A stretch of 11,586 bases of DNA from DATFWK01 sp035259345 (GTDB taxonomy: Bacteria; Actinomycetota; Thermoleophilia; Miltoncostaeales; Miltoncostaeaceae): positions 1 through 11,586 of the forward strand of contig DATFWK010000115.1 in NCBI GenBank assembly GCA_035259345.1, in the 5' to 3' direction. Within the stretch, counting starts at the first letter, position 1. Each line of letters begins with the position of its first letter. The position numbers and the translations under genes were made by a program. Below the pieces are notes generated by a model. It did not search any database, was not told the origin of the DNA, and saw only the letters and a program-made list of their open reading frames with translations. This document shows, one piece after another, positions 1-5,232 of this stretch.

Positions 1-80
1 GGGCCGAGGCGCTGGAGGGCCGCGATCGCGCCCTCGACGCTGGTCGCGCGCTCGTACTCGAATGGCCCAGGGGTCTGCAC
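1..80 (-). CDS. coxM: FAD-binding (medium) subunit of a CoxM / xanthine dehydrogenase-type molybdenum hydroxylase, N-terminal fragment
   Basis: Only the first 26 codons are present; the gene continues beyond the left edge. The start is GTG at 80-78, with AAAGGA five bases upstream. The visible residues (V)QTPGPFEYERATSVEGAIA followed by ALQRLG match the usual opening of the FAD-binding subunit of CO dehydrogenase and related molybdenum hydroxylases, where PFEY/FDY-R-A/P-T-S is followed by a helix of the type 'eAialLae.G'. In the family this subunit carries electrons from the iron-sulfur subunit to FAD. The gene lies 58 bases behind the five small membrane-protein genes on the same strand and is probably in their operon. 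Nearby moeA, mocA and moaA genes fit a molybdenum enzyme. Substrate (CO, purine, aldehyde or other) cannot be read from this fragment, so the symbol is tentative. Confidence 0.65.
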   Translation of the reverse strand, partial: MQTPGPFEYERATSVEGAIAALQRLG

Positions 81-138
81 AGGCGTCCTTTCGTTCGTCG
101 TCAGGCGGGCGCGGCCGAGCCTGCGCCGTCCGGCGTCC

Positions 139-759
139 TCACGCCGCCCCTCCGGCCGACTGCCCGGGCATGTGCTTGCGCGGCTCGCCGATGTCGTCCC
201 GCCGCTCGTACTGCTCTGGGCTGTCGGTGCCGATCACCGGGGACCGCGGCATGCGCTCCGGGCGCGATTGGCGGATCTCGGGGTAGAGCAGGCGCGCCTG
301 CAGGCTCCCGCTCTCGACGTCCCGCAGCGGGAACCCGGCGGGGTTGCCGGCGGCGATCGGAGCCTCGCGGCCGAGCCGCGCCAGCGTCAGCGTGCCCTTG
401 GTGTAGACCTCGCCGATCCGGGGCGGGACCACGGCGGCGGCCTCCGGGATGCTCCGGAAGCCGGCGGCGGCCGCACCCGGATAGAGGCCGTCGACCAGGC
501 CGACGGCGTCGGGCAGGCCCGCCTTCTTCACGAGCAGCCCCTCGAGCAGGTCGACGCCCGCGTCGAGCTGGCTGTTGATCGAGCCGACGACCTCGTTCAC
601 CGGGGCGGTCTTCTGGAGGATCTCCCCGACGTTCCCGATCACGACGTCGAGCCCCTTGGTGATCGTCCTGAGGCGCATGATGACCGCGAGCAGGAAGACG
701 ACGAGGGCGGCGATGATCAGGACGACGCCGATGACGAGGACGATCGCTTGTCCGGACAC
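139..759 (-). CDS. Membrane-anchored protein of unknown function, fifth of five (206 aa)
   Basis: Not a family I recognise. The GTG start (759-757) has a strong AGGAGGAGG upstream that overlaps the stop of the previous gene, with a 9-base gap between the genes. Residues about 4-28 form one strongly hydrophobic helix followed by basic residues (MRLRTITK), which predicts the C-terminal part in the cytoplasm. Residues about 32-80 look helical and hydrophobic-heptad-like and contain INSQLD (61-66), resembling INGQFD in the third protein of the array. Unlike its four partners it has a long tail (about 85-206) rich in Pro, Arg and Gly, with no recognised domain and a hydrophilic end. It is the last of the array before the CoxM-like gene. 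A role in anchoring or serving the molybdenum enzyme is inference from position only. Confidence 0.8.
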   Translation of the reverse strand: MSGQAIVLVIGVVLIIAALVVFLLAVIMRLRTITKGLDVVIGNVGEILQKTAPVNEVVGSINSQLDAGVDLLEGLLVKKAGLPDAVGLVDGLYPGAAAAGFRSIPEAAAVVPPRIGEVYTKGTLTLARLGREAPIAAGNPAGFPLRDVESGSLQARLLYPEIRQSRPERMPRSPVIGTDSPEQYERRDDIGEPRKHMPGQSAGGAA

Positions 760-768
760 GTCCTCCTC

Positions 769-1032
769 CTATTCCGCGTCGTCGATGATCGTGTCGAGGG
801 ACCCGCCGTACCCGGCGACCCCCGCGACCGTCTGCTTGACCTGGTCCTCCGTGGTGAGCAGCAGCGCCGTCGCGTCGAGGTCCTTCGACGCGGCCGCGGT
901 GACGTCGGCGAGCGAGCGCACGCTCGGGACGATCGAGCTCACGGCAGCCAGCACCTCGCGCAGCAGGATCACGACGATCGGGAAGACCACGAGGAGCACG
1001 GCGAGCGCGCCGATCCACTGCAGGGCGGTCAT
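769..1032 (-). CDS. Small single-helix membrane protein of unknown function, fourth of five (87 aa)
   Basis: Starts at ATG 1032-1030, overlapping the stop of the preceding gene as ATGA, so translation is probably coupled. Residues about 5-24 form a hydrophobic helix (MTALQWIGALAVLLVVFPIV and on), then REVL and a Ser/Ala/Val-rich amphipathic stretch. It ends in an acidic tail, DTIIDDAE. It lacks the IN-x-Q-x-D motif of its neighbours, so common ancestry with them is less clear than for the third and fifth proteins. No catalytic motif or known domain is visible. The protein is real rather than a shadow frame because of the coupled overlaps on one side, the 9-base spacing on the other, and its orderly membrane-protein composition. 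Confidence 0.78.
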   Translation of the reverse strand: MTALQWIGALAVLLVVFPIVVILLREVLAAVSSIVPSVRSLADVTAAASKDLDATALLLTTEDQVKQTVAGVAGYGGSLDTIIDDAE

Positions 1033-1307
1033 CGCGGCCTCCGCTCGGCGACCATCGCGGCCTTCCGCCCGATGCCGGGGAGCGCCCCCAGGATCACGTC
1101 GAACTGGCCGTTGATCGCCTTGACCGAGTCCTCGAGGCCGGCGAGGTGCTCCCGCTCGACCCCCTGGAGGGCGCCGGCCAGCGTCGCGAGGTTGGCCGAG
1201 ATCCTGATGAGGCCGCGGCGGACCTCGAGCAGCGCGGCGGCGAGGACGACGACGACCACGGCGGCGAGCAGCACGCTGAGGAGCGCGAGCAGGTGCGTCG
1301 TGCTCAT
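1029..1307 (-). CDS. Small single-helix membrane protein of unknown function, third of five (92 aa)
   Basis: Starts at ATG 1307-1305, joined to the gene before it by an ATGA overlap and to the one after it in the same way. Residues about 6-27 form a hydrophobic helix followed by EVRRGLIR, so the positive-inside rule puts the C-terminal region in the cytoplasm. The rest (about 33-85) is predicted helical by eye and contains INGQFD at 65-70, close to INSQLD in the fifth protein. The general look (N-terminal anchor, amphipathic helix) recalls DUF948-type envelope proteins, but I see no specific signature and do not assign it to that family. Function unknown. Confidence 0.8.
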   Translation of the reverse strand: MSTTHLLALLSVLLAAVVVVVLAAALLEVRRGLIRISANLATLAGALQGVEREHLAGLEDSVKAINGQFDVILGALPGIGRKAAMVAERRPR

Positions 1308-1594
1308 TGCTCACCGAACCCGTCGGTGAGGGCGTTCATGTAGCCGTCCTGGACCACGGCCTCCTCCACGATCAGGCCCAGCACGGGCGCCGTCGCCTCG
1401 AGCTGGGGGATGAAGGCCGTGTTCCCGGCGACCGCGACGGCCTTCTCGAGGAGGGCGTCGCTCGAGCCCTCGATGCTCCGCACGGCCTGGATGAGCGCGC
1501 CGAGGAGCAGCGCGACGATCAGCGCCGCGGCGAGGCCGATGACGAGGGCGATCGTCCAATACTGGTTCGAGGTGACTGCGGCGATGTGCGTCAT
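1304..1594 (-). CDS. Small single-helix membrane protein of unknown function, second of five (96 aa)
   Basis: Starts at ATG 1594-1592, overlapping the stop of the first array gene as ATGA, and its own TGA overlaps the next start in the same way. Residues about 13-36 form the membrane helix; a short uncharged N-terminus precedes it and QAVRS follows. Residues 40-90 form an amphipathic region with IPQLE (62-66), which sits where the third and fifth proteins have IN-x-Q-x-D/E-like residues, and then a short acidic end. No known domain or catalytic residue is visible. Size and layout match the other array members. Confidence 0.8.
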   Translation of the reverse strand: MTHIAAVTSNQYWTIALVIGLAAALIVALLLGALIQAVRSIEGSSDALLEKAVAVAGNTAFIPQLEATAPVLGLIVEEAVVQDGYMNALTDGFGEQ

Positions 1595-1842
1595 TTGCCC
1601 ACCGCCGCCTTCCGCAGGGCCCGGGCGGAGTGGAGGATGCGCACGCCCGAGTCGTTGATCCGGGCGATGCCCGGAAGCTCGGCCGTCTGCTCGCGCAGGA
1701 CCTCGACGGCGCCGACGGCGGTGCTCGCCTGCTTCGCGATCCTGCGCGCGAGGAGCACGATCGTGATGACGATCGCGGCGGCGATCAGCACGACGACCAC
1801 GCCGAGCGCGATGCCGAGCTGCCACTGGGCGGACGTCGACAT
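1591..1842 (-). CDS. Small single-helix membrane protein of unknown function, first of five (83 aa)
   Basis: First gene of the array. The ATG at 1842-1840 has GGGAGGG seven bases upstream, a strong ribosome binding site. A far longer open frame continues upstream on this strand, but only the last 83 codons make a plausible protein; the upstream part is the shadow of moeA. Residues about 9-31 form the membrane helix, followed by LLARRIAKQ (cytoplasmic side) and a short helical region with RINDSG (61-66) and a basic end. Its stop overlaps the next start (ATGA). It lies divergent from moeA across about 190 bases that should hold the operon promoter. Function unknown. Confidence 0.8.
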   Translation of the reverse strand: MSTSAQWQLGIALGVVVVLIAAAIVITIVLLARRIAKQASTAVGAVEVLREQTAELPGIARINDSGVRILHSARALRKAAVGK

Positions 1843-1892
1843 CAGGCCGCCCTCCCGCCACGGCGTCCTCCGCCTCCCGAAGGTCTCGTCAT
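1842..1892 (-). CDS. Possible leader peptide, 16 aa, ahead of the membrane-protein array
   Basis: A short reading frame, ATG at 1892-1890, encodes MTRPSGGGGRRGGRAA. It has its own GGGAGG nine bases upstream (1902-1907), and its TGA stop overlaps the ATG of the first array gene as TGATG. Such an arrangement could couple translation of the array to the leader. The peptide is Gly/Arg-rich, which in this base composition can also arise by chance, and part of its coding stretch doubles as the ribosome binding site of the next gene. Treat as a candidate only. Confidence 0.3.
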   Translation of the reverse strand: MTRPSGGGGRRGGRAA

Positions 1893-1950
1893 GCTGCCGC
1901 GCCTCCCTGTGGGTGCTGGACCGGCTCGGCGGGCCGACCCCCGCAGTCAC

Positions 1951-1961
1951 TTCGTAACGAA
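1951..1961. promoter_or_regulatory. Inverted repeat TTCGT-A-ACGAA in the divergent intergenic region
   Basis: A perfect 5-bp dyad around one central base, in a short A/T-richer patch (1949-1977) between the array operon and moeA. On the minus strand, TACTTT (1965-1960) next to it could be a -10 element for the array operon. This would put the dyad at the start of transcription, a good place for an operator. The binding protein is unknown. Confidence 0.35.
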
Positions 1962-2001
1962 AGTACCGAATTCTGAGCCTACCCTCGCGTCCGCCCGCCC
2001 G

Positions 2002-2016
2002 CCACCCGGCGGGTGG
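2002..2016. repeat. Inverted repeat CCACCCG-G-CGGGTGG upstream of moeA
   Basis: Seven-base perfect arms around one central G, 20 bases before the moeA GTG. It lies near the -35 position of the proposed moeA promoter, so it could be an operator. In such GC-rich DNA a dyad of this size may also be fortuitous. Confidence 0.3.
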
Positions 2017-2023
2017 GGTACGA

Positions 2024-2029
2024 CAGAAT
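2024..2029 (+). promoter_or_regulatory. Possible -10 element (CAGAAT) for leaderless moeA
   Basis: CAGAAT differs from TAGAAT by one base and ends six bases before the moeA GTG at 2036. This is the spacing expected if the transcript begins at the start codon. No convincing Shine-Dalgarno sequence precedes that GTG, which fits a leaderless message. A clear -35 was not found. Confidence 0.35.
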
Positions 2030-2035
2030 CGGCGC

Positions 2036-3235
2036 GTGGACGACGGCCGGACGCCTGTTCGCGGTGCCCTCGTGGCGGCGGTCTCGGTCGGCGAGGCGCT
2101 GGCGATCGCCCGCGAGGCGCGCCTGCTGCTCCGGGTCGAGGAGGTCCCGCTCGACGAGGCTGCCGGGCGCGTGCTCGCGCGGGACGTCGTCGCCGCCGCC
2201 CCGGCGCCGCCGTGGACCACCTCGGCGATGGACGGCTGGGCGGTGCGCGCATGCGACACACCGGGTGGGCTCGCCATCGCCGGCGAGAGCGCCGCCGGCG
2301 CGCCGTTTCGGGAAAGCGTGGCGCCGGGGCGGGCCGTGCGGATCTCGACCGGCGCGGTCGTGCCGGAGGGCGCCGACGCGGTGGTCCGCCTCGAGGACGG
2401 CGTGGAGGAGGGCGGCCGCCTGCGCGCGCCGGCCACGCCGCCCGGCGCCCACGTGCGAGCGGCCGGCGAGCTGCTCGCGGCCGGCGGCACGCTGCTCGCC
2501 GCCGGCGGGCGCGTCGCCCCGCACGCCGTCGGGGCCATCGGCGCCGTCGGACTGGCGAGCGTCCCGTGCACCGCCCGGCCGCGGGTCGCGATCATGGCGA
2601 CCGGGCGCGAGCTCGCCCCACTCGGCGCGCCGCTGGCCGACGGGCGCATCCACGACTCGAACCGCCACGGCATCCGCGCCCAGCTCGAGGCGGCCGGGGC
2701 AATCGCCGTCTCGTCGGAGGTGGTCGGCGACGAGCGCGCGGCGACCGCCGCGGCGCTTGAGCGGCTGCTCGAGGGCGGCGCGGACCTGGTCGTGACGGTG
2801 GGCGGGATGGGCCGAGGCCCGCACGACCACGTGCGCCCGGCGCTCGCCGGGGCCGGCGTCGAGGCGCTCTTCGACGGGCTCCGCGCGACCTCGCTCCAGC
2901 CCACCTGGCTCGGACGGCGCGGGCCGCGGCTCGTGCTGGGGCTGCCCGGCAACCCGGTCTCCTCCGCGCTCGCCCTCCACGTGGTCGGCCGGGAGCTCCT
3001 CGGCGCCGGCGACGCCTGGGAGCGGCGCCTGCCGCTGGTCGCGCCCTGGGGGCGGGACCCGGGGCGCGCGGACATCCTCATGTGCCGCCTGGCCGCCGGG
3101 GGCGTGGCGCCGCTCGCCGACCAGCGCTCGCACGCCGTCGTGTCGCTCGCCCGGGCCGAGGCGCTGGCGTGGGTGGAGGAGGGGCGGGGGGCGCTCGCGC
3201 CCGGCGACTCGGTGCCGGTCAGCCTGTTGGGCTAG
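2036..3235 (+). CDS. moeA: MoeA-family molybdopterin molybdotransferase, divergent at the PGKP motif (399 aa)
   Basis: MoeA inserts molybdenum into adenylated molybdopterin in the cytoplasm. The protein has family hallmarks in order: SAMDGWA (63-69), STGAVVPEGADAVV (104-117), RPRVAIMATGRE (181-192 region, before IHDSN), the MPT-binding fold with VGGMGRGPHDHV (235-246), and GLPGNPVSS (282-290). Length about 400 aa is normal. Two conserved patches differ: the usual GGVSxGxxD reads GGMGRGPHD (the Asp is kept), and the usual KPGKP reads TSLQP (265-269), so two lysines that matter in E. coli MoeA are absent. It may be a specialised MoeA for the hydroxylase nearby, or a weakened paralogue. The GTG at 2036 gives an extra 16 residues before the conserved VSVGEAL; GTG at 2072 is an alternative. 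The 3' end overlaps convergent mocA by 17 bases. Confidence 0.85.
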   Translation: MDDGRTPVRGALVAAVSVGEALAIAREARLLLRVEEVPLDEAAGRVLARDVVAAAPAPPWTTSAMDGWAVRACDTPGGLAIAGESAAGAPFRESVAPGRAVRISTGAVVPEGADAVVRLEDGVEEGGRLRAPATPPGAHVRAAGELLAAGGTLLAAGGRVAPHAVGAIGAVGLASVPCTARPRVAIMATGRELAPLGAPLADGRIHDSNRHGIRAQLEAAGAIAVSSEVVGDERAATAAALERLLEGGADLVVTVGGMGRGPHDHVRPALAGAGVEALFDGLRATSLQPTWLGRRGPRLVLGLPGNPVSSALALHVVGRELLGAGDAWERRLPLVAPWGRDPGRADILMCRLAAGGVAPLADQRSHAVVSLARAEALAWVEEGRGALAPGDSVPVSLLG

Positions 3236-3836
3236 CGGCCCCGTCCACCAGCCGGGCGTAGTCCTCCTCGGTGTCCACGTCCGGCGGCGCGGGGCCGTCG
3301 ACCGCGACCGTCGCGGCGAGCGCCGGGTCGGCGCGGACGATCTCCCGTGCGCCGAGGTCGCCCTCGAGCGCGGCGAGGCGGGGCCAGAGCGCGCGGGCGA
3401 TCGCCACCGGGTGGCCGGGGCCGTCCCGGTAGCCGGCGCGGACGATCGGCGCGGCGCCGGCGACGGCCGCCGCGGCCACGGCGCGCACGGCCTCCGGGCG
3501 GACGGTCGGCTGGTCGCCGAGCAGCACGACCATCCCGCCGGCGTCGGCCGGCATGGCGCCGATCGCCGCGCGAAGCGACGAGGCCTGCCCCTCGGCCCAT
3601 GCCGCGTTCCGGACCACGCGGGTGCCCGGCAGCGGCGCGATCGCCGCCTCGACCTCGTCGGCCGCGGCGCCCAGCACCAGGACCACACGGTCGAGCCCTC
3701 CGGCGGCAGCGGCGGCGAGCACGTGCTGGAGGAGCGGGCGGCCGTGCAGCGCGAGCAGCTGCTTGGGCCGGCCGAGGCGGCGGGAGCCCCCGGCGGCCAG
3801 CACCGCCCCGACGAGCGGCGCCGGCGGGGTGCTCAC
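3219..3836 (-). CDS. mocA: MocA-type molybdenum cofactor cytidylyltransferase (205 aa)
   Basis: A nucleotidyltransferase of the MobA/MocA fold that couples CTP to molybdenum cofactor, giving the dinucleotide form used by CoxL/xanthine-dehydrogenase-type enzymes. Visible motifs are LAAGGSRRLGRPKQLL (13-28, nucleotide binding), LLGDQP (105-110, metal-binding Asp108) and GPGHPVAI (139-146), with a C-terminal PPDVDTEEDY. LGDQP and GHPV favour MocA over guanylyl-specific MobA, but the choice of CTP over GTP is inferred. It starts at GTG 3836-3834, overlapping the moaA stop (GTGA) with no strong ribosome site of its own, so it is probably translated by coupling to moaA. Its 3' end overlaps convergent moeA. 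Context with the CoxM-type gene supports the assignment. Confidence 0.82.
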   Translation of the reverse strand: MSTPPAPLVGAVLAAGGSRRLGRPKQLLALHGRPLLQHVLAAAAAGGLDRVVLVLGAAADEVEAAIAPLPGTRVVRNAAWAEGQASSLRAAIGAMPADAGGMVVLLGDQPTVRPEAVRAVAAAAVAGAAPIVRAGYRDGPGHPVAIARALWPRLAALEGDLGAREIVRADPALAATVAVDGPAPPDVDTEEDYARLVDGAASPTG

Positions 3837-4828
3837 CCGCCGATCAGGCTCATCGGCCGCCCGGCGTAGGTCCAGTCGGGGTCGGCCATCCCGTGGCCCG
3901 GGCCCTTCGCCGCCACCGCCGTGCGCACGATCGCCTCGAGCTCGGCTTCTGAGGCGCCCTCGCGCAGCGGCCCGCGCAGGTCGGTCTCCTCGGTGGCGAA
4001 GAGGCAGGTGCGGAGCTGGCCGTCCGCCGTGAGGCGCAGACGGTCGCAGGTGGCGCAGAACGACTCGGTCACGGAGGAGACGAACTGCAGCTCACCGGCG
4101 CCGTCGGCGAACGCCCAGCGGGTCGCGGTCGCCGAGGGGCGCTCCGGGTCGAGCGGGACGAGCGGCCAGCGCGTGGCGATCGTCGCCCGCAGCTCCGCCC
4201 CGGAGAGCACCGCCTCCCGCACCCAGCTGCGCGGGGCGTCGAGCGGCATCACCTCGATGAAGCGCACGACGTAGGGGCGCCGGCGGGCCAGCTCGGCGAG
4301 CGGCAGCACGTCGTCCTCGGAGAGGCCGCGCATCGCGACCGCGTTGACCTTGATCGGCCGGAGCGACGGGTGGCGCTCGCAGGCGGCGAGGCCCTCGAGC
4401 ACCCGGTCGAGGTCGCGCCGGCGGGTGATGCGGGCGAACCGCTCGGGGTCCAGGCTGTCGAGGCTCACGTTCACCCGCGTGAGGCCGGCGGCGACCAGGT
4501 CGTCGACGTGGCGCGCGAGCAGCACGCCGTTCGTCGTTATCGACCGGTCCCGGATCCCGGGCACCGCCGACAGGCGCGCGAGCAGCCCGGCGATGCCGGC
4601 CCGGATCAGCGGCTCGCCGCCGGTGATGCGCAGGTCGCGGACGCCGAGCCGTGCGAAGACCTCGACGACGCGCACCAGCTCGTCATCCGTCAGCAGCTCG
4701 TCGCGGGCCAGCCACGGCATCCCCTCCGCGGGCATGCAGTACCGGCAGCGCAGGTTGCACCGGTCGATCACCGAGAGGCGCAGCGAGCGGTGCACGCGTG
4801 CGTGGCCGTCGACGAGCGGAGCCGCCAT
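3833..4828 (-). CDS. moaA: GTP 3',8-cyclase MoaA, radical SAM (331 aa)
   Basis: Catalyses the first step of molybdenum cofactor synthesis, rearranging GTP to 3',8-cyclo-GTP, which MoaC then converts to cyclic pyranopterin. The N-terminal radical-SAM cluster motif is C24-NLR-C28-RY-C31, followed by YCMPAEG, the SAM-binding ITGGEPL and the NVSLDSLDPERF segment. The second iron-sulfur cluster is seen in SFCATCDRLRLTADGQLRTC (Cys-x2-Cys-x13-Cys). The C-terminal Gly-Gly (MSLIGG), required in the family, is intact. Length is typical. The ATG at 4828 has no ribosome binding site, but TACGAT stands six bases upstream, so the message may be leaderless. Followed by mocA with a 4-base overlap. No moaC, moaD or moaE is in view. 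Confidence 0.95.
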   Translation of the reverse strand: MAAPLVDGHARVHRSLRLSVIDRCNLRCRYCMPAEGMPWLARDELLTDDELVRVVEVFARLGVRDLRITGGEPLIRAGIAGLLARLSAVPGIRDRSITTNGVLLARHVDDLVAAGLTRVNVSLDSLDPERFARITRRRDLDRVLEGLAACERHPSLRPIKVNAVAMRGLSEDDVLPLAELARRRPYVVRFIEVMPLDAPRSWVREAVLSGAELRATIATRWPLVPLDPERPSATATRWAFADGAGELQFVSSVTESFCATCDRLRLTADGQLRTCLFATEETDLRGPLREGASEAELEAIVRTAVAAKGPGHGMADPDWTYAGRPMSLIGG

Positions 4829-4834
4829 CAGGGC

Positions 4835-4840
4835 ATCGTA
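4835..4840 (-). promoter_or_regulatory. -10 element (TACGAT) of a probable leaderless moaA promoter
   Basis: TACGAT on the minus strand (4840 to 4835) fits TANNNT well and ends six bases before the moaA ATG. GCGACA at 4865-4860 is a weak -35 candidate with a long 19-base spacer. There is no Shine-Dalgarno sequence in the gap, which supports transcription starting at or next to the start codon. Confidence 0.5.
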
Positions 4841-4902
4841 CGCCCGTGGCAGCGGACGGTGTCGCTCCGGTGGCAGGATGCACCCGGAGGGGGAGGTCGG
4901 GC

Positions 4903-5232
4903 GTGGCCTACGACGAGGAGCTCGCGGAGCGGATCCGCGGGGCGCTCGCCGCCTGGGAGGGCGTCAGCGAGCGGAAGATGTTCGGCGGGATCGGCTTCAT
5001 GGTGGGCGGGAACATGGCCTGTGGCGTGAGCGGTGACGAGATGATCGTCCGCCTCGCGCCGGACGACGCGGACGCCGCGCTCGAGGAGCCGGAAGTCCGC
5101 GAGTTCGAGGGCGGCGGGCGGCCGATGCGGGGCTGGATCCTGGTCGCCCCCGCGGCCACGGCCGACGACGAGTCGCTGGCGGCCTGGGTCACGCGCGGCG
5201 CCGACTTCGCCGCCTCGCTGCCTCCGAAATAA
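4903..5232 (+). CDS. TfoX/Sxy N-terminal-domain protein (109 aa)
   Basis: Consists of a single TfoX N-terminal domain. The core signature KMFGGIGFMVGGNMACGV (about residues 25-42) followed by DEMIVRL matches the family pattern 'rkMFGg.gfm..gkm.a.v.gd.l.lR', and the C-terminal GWILVAPA is also typical. In gamma-proteobacteria TfoX/Sxy proteins promote competence, but stand-alone N-domain proteins in other bacteria have no settled role, so none is assigned. The GTG start is chosen for GGGGAGG six bases upstream and because it leads directly into the domain. It is divergent from moaA and ends one base before the convergent hydrolase gene; CAGGAT at 4874-4879 is a possible -10. Confidence 0.85.
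   Translation: MAYDEELAERIRGALAAWEGVSERKMFGGIGFMVGGNMACGVSGDEMIVRLAPDDADAALEEPEVREFEGGGRPMRGWILVAPAATADDESLAAWVTRGADFAASLPPK

Noticed and set aside
124..135. Inverted repeat CGCCG-TC-CGGCG between the fifth membrane gene and coxM as a terminator
   Set aside because: A two-base loop is too small for a hairpin and no T-run follows; more likely chance in GC-rich DNA, and the operon probably continues.
101..1018. Long open frame on the minus strand, rich in Arg, Gly and Ala, over the small membrane genes
   Set aside because: It is out of frame with the coupled membrane-protein genes, has shadow-type composition and shows no domain; high GC keeps wrong frames open.
1843..3688. Long minus-strand open frames across moeA
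   Set aside because: Moe family motifs on the plus strand establish the true gene; the opposite frames are Ser/Arg/Pro-rich low-complexity shadows.
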